Positions 3,667-5,660 of a stretch of 5,660 nucleotides of DNA are shown here, in pieces. Origin of the DNA: Candidatus Acidiferrales bacterium. GTDB lineage: Bacteria; Acidobacteriota; Terriglobia; Acidiferrales; UBA7541. The stretch spans positions 1 through 5,660 of the forward strand of contig JASHWB010000152.1 of assembly GCA_030044295.1 (NCBI GenBank), read 5' to 3'. The first letter of the stretch is position 1, and every line of letters begins with the position of its first letter. The notes beneath the pieces are model-generated. The model was given only the letters and a program-made list of their open reading frames with translations, was not told the DNA's origin and ran no database searches. The translations under genes were made by a program, and so were the position numbers.

Positions 3667-5660
3667 ATGTCTAAGTTCGTATCTGCCTCAAAGTGTGTGT
3701 TTTTGTGTGCGGCCGTTGCAGTGGTGCTGCTGTTTGCGACCAGCAGCTGCGTTTGGGCGCAAGCTCAAACAGCCACGATTACCGGAACGGCTACTGATCC
3801 TTCGGGCGCCGCGCTGGCGGGCGCCAAAGTCGTCGTCACGAATACGGGAACGAACGTCGCCCAATCGACCGTGACCGACGCGCAGGGCCGCTACGCCGTT
3901 CCCGATCTTCCGGTCGGCACCTACAGCGTCACCGCCTCGCAATCCGGCTTCCGCACCACGGTGCAAACGGGCGTCACGCTTACCATCGGCAGCACCGTGG
4001 TGGTGAACGTGTCTCTGCCTGTCGGCGAAGTCTCGCAAACCGTCAGCGTGGAGGGCAACGTCTCACACGTCGAAACGCAGACCACCGAAGTTTCGAACCT
4101 TGTCGCCCCGGCGCAGGTGCAGGACCTCCCTTTGAACGGTCGCAACATTGAGCAGCTCTTGACGCTCACGCCGGGTGTCGTTGCAATGGCCCCGACCCTC
4201 AACTTCGTCACCGGCCGTATGTACGGCATGCAGGACAACTATTCGATTTCCGGTGGCCGCCCCACTGGCCAGATGTTCTTGCTCGACGGTACCGACATTC
4301 GCGACTTCTGGGAGCACGGTATCGGCTCCGGCTATGCGGGCACGGAGCTCGGAATCGGCTCGATTTCCCAGTTTCAGGTGATCACCAGCAACGGCAACGC
4401 GCAGTACGCCGGCAACGGCGTTATGAACGAAACCTCGAAGTCGGGCACGAACGACTTTCACGGCGAAGCTTACGAGTATTTCCGCAACAACGATCTGGAT
4501 GCGAGAGATAACGCTGACTTTTTGGCTGGCCTGTCCCACCCGCCTGCTTTCCGGCAGAATCAGTTTGGTGGTGCCTTGGGCGGGCCGATCAAAAAGGACA
4601 AACTCTTCTTCTTCGGAAATTTCGAAGGTCTTCGGAACAGCCAAGCCATCACCATTCCGACAGGTCTCGGCGTCGCGGAACCCTATGTAGCTGCGGGCGA
4701 GCTGCCGTGTTATGACATTTACGGCAACGCGACCAATACCGCTCCGGTCGGCACCTGCCCTGCCACGGCTCCTCCTCCGGGGACTGCTGTAGGCTCGGCG
4801 GCCAACCCGATTCTCCCTGTCGCAGGTGTCAACACGCAGGCAGAAGAGATTGCGTCGCTGTACAGTCTGAGCAAAGGAACCAGGCCCTACGCGGAGCCGG
4901 CCACTATCGCAGGAGTCCCGACCGTTGAACCCATCGGTACGGACTTTGGCGGCTACAGCTACGTCACCGCTTCCCCTGCCTTGGTTAACAACGAGGACTA
5001 CGTCCTTGGTCGAATCGACTACAACATCGGGACAAACGATTCGTTGTTTGGCCGGTACGTGCTCGATCACGCTAACGTCCTCAACGGCGACCAAGATACT
5101 TTGGGCATTTTCCCCGAAACCGATTACACCAGGAACCAGTACTTTACGGTTGCTGAAAACCACATCATTTCACCGACGATGGTTAACGTCTTTCGTGTCG
5201 GCGTGGTTCGCACCAATGAAAGCATGTACACGGAACTTGGCCTTTCTCCGGCCCAGATCTCCGCGGCGTCCACATTCTCGTCCACCAACGGTGGGCCGAC
5301 TTTCTCCAGCGATCCGCTGGATTTTGTGAGAACTGCGTACTCCGAGCCGGGACGAGAAGACGGCTCAATCGCGATGCCCAACGCAACTCCTCTCGGCCCG
5401 GACCCCAACCGCCCCAATATTTTCGAAAACAAATTCAGCGGCGGCGACGATCTCTCTTGGACTCACGGCGCGCACACGCTGAAGATCGGCGGCGTGATCA
5501 CCAGAGTGCAAGTGAACGTCCGCCAGGAATCCTACGCAGCCGGCGAGGACTACATTGTTTTCGTGAATTTCACGGGTTCGCCAAACGCCGAGGCGCCGTT
5601 TCTTCAAGGCAGTCCTTTCTTGGCCTTTGCTGACCCGCCGGGACTCGCCGACGCAACCCG
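3667..5660 (+). CDS. TonB-dependent outer-membrane receptor, Oar-like, C-terminus cut by window
   Basis: The frame is open from ATG 3667 to the right edge without a stop, giving 664 residues of a protein type that usually runs to about 1000-1200. A signal peptide spans residues 1-31, with a long hydrophobic core and probable cleavage VWA-Q. Residues about 36-118 form a carboxypeptidase-regulatory-like beta-sandwich (TITGTATDPSGAALAGAKV, then DAQGRYAVPDLPVGTYSVTA). The plug domain follows at about 140-260, with LPLNGRN (154-160), SGGR (195-198) and LLDGTDI. The early barrel shows the family blocks KSGTNDFHG (258-266) and FGGALGGPIKKDKLFFFGNFEGLR (300 onward, in two parts FGGALGGPI and KKDKLFFFGNFEGLR). 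Cys348 and Cys364 may form a disulfide in an extracellular loop. Such receptors move substrates across the outer membrane using TonB-ExbBD energy. In Acidobacteriota they are very numerous and their substrates are mostly unknown. It has its own promoter and leader. Substrate cannot be inferred. Confidence 0.93.
   Translation, partial: MSKFVSASKCVFLCAAVAVVLLFATSSCVWAQAQTATITGTATDPSGAALAGAKVVVTNTGTNVAQSTVTDAQGRYAVPDLPVGTYSVTASQSGFRTTVQTGVTLTIGSTVVVNVSLPVGEVSQTVSVEGNVSHVETQTTEVSNLVAPAQVQDLPLNGRNIEQLLTLTPGVVAMAPTLNFVTGRMYGMQDNYSISGGRPTGQMFLLDGTDIRDFWEHGIGSGYAGTELGIGSISQFQVITSNGNAQYAGNGVMNETSKSGTNDFHGEAYEYFRNNDLDARDNADFLAGLSHPPAFRQNQFGGALGGPIKKDKLFFFGNFEGLRNSQAITIPTGLGVAEPYVAAGELPCYDIYGNATNTAPVGTCPATAPPPGTAVGSAANPILPVAGVNTQAEEIASLYSLSKGTRPYAEPATIAGVPTVEPIGTDFGGYSYVTASPALVNNEDYVLGRIDYNIGTNDSLFGRYVLDHANVLNGDQDTLGIFPETDYTRNQYFTVAENHIISPTMVNVFRVGVVRTNESMYTELGLSPAQISAASTFSSTNGGPTFSSDPLDFVRTAYSEPGREDGSIAMPNATPLGPDPNRPNIFENKFSGGDDLSWTHGAHTLKIGGVITRVQVNVRQESYAAGEDYIVFVNFTGSPNAEAPFLQGSPFLAFADPPGLADAT

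Noticed and set aside
4063..5163. 366-aa open frame on the minus strand inside the receptor gene
   Set aside because: It is Val/Arg-rich, without a recognisable domain, and fully antisense to the receptor, whose motifs are clear. It is a long shadow frame, not a gene.
1..5660. CRISPR array, tRNA, rRNA, insertion sequence or phage genes
   Set aside because: I saw no regularly spaced repeats, no T-loop/acceptor pattern of a tRNA, no transposase motif and no terminal inverted repeats bounding a segment with target duplications.

Overview
The window looks like chromosomal DNA of a GC-rich Gram-negative bacterium, most likely an Acidobacteriota member. The main reason is the incomplete gene at the right edge. 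It encodes an outer-membrane TonB-dependent receptor of the Oar-like type, with an N-terminal carboxypeptidase-regulatory-like domain, and that family is greatly expanded in Acidobacteriota. The phylum assignment is an inference from family knowledge, not from a marker gene.

Layout. Bases 1-406 are a long non-coding leader with several inverted repeats. Bases 407-1804 (+) encode a tetrahydrofolate-dependent aryl O-demethylase of the LigM/DesA type (GcvT-like fold). A textbook intrinsic terminator at 1855-1889 follows. Only 19 bases later an orphan secreted protein of 135 aa with four cysteines starts (1909-2316, +). A small membrane protein on the opposite strand (2281-2487, -) overlaps its 3' end convergently. 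Then comes a possible promoter with an overlapping palindrome, and a small 66-aa membrane protein with a very good ribosome binding site (2700-2900, +). Bases 2901-3550 hold no convincing gene, only inverted repeats. A sigma70-like promoter near 3551-3580, a 5'-UTR hairpin and a good ribosome binding site lead into the TonB-dependent receptor (3667 to the window end, +; 664 codons visible, C-terminal barrel missing).

Function. The two confidently recognised genes fit an organism that handles plant-derived material. The O-demethylase would strip methoxy groups from lignin-type aromatics such as vanillate and pass the methyl group to tetrahydrofolate. The receptor would import some large or scarce substrate. 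They do not appear to share an operon: about 1.8 kb, a terminator and a separate promoter lie between them. No ring-cleavage, tetrahydrofolate-recycling (metF/ligH-type) or transporter gene for aromatics is in the window, so any pathway link is speculation. I found no CRISPR array, tRNA, rRNA, transposase or phage gene. The most novel material is the set of three small unrecognised envelope proteins at 1909-2900 and the structured control regions. I see no clear evidence of a new defence or mobile system.
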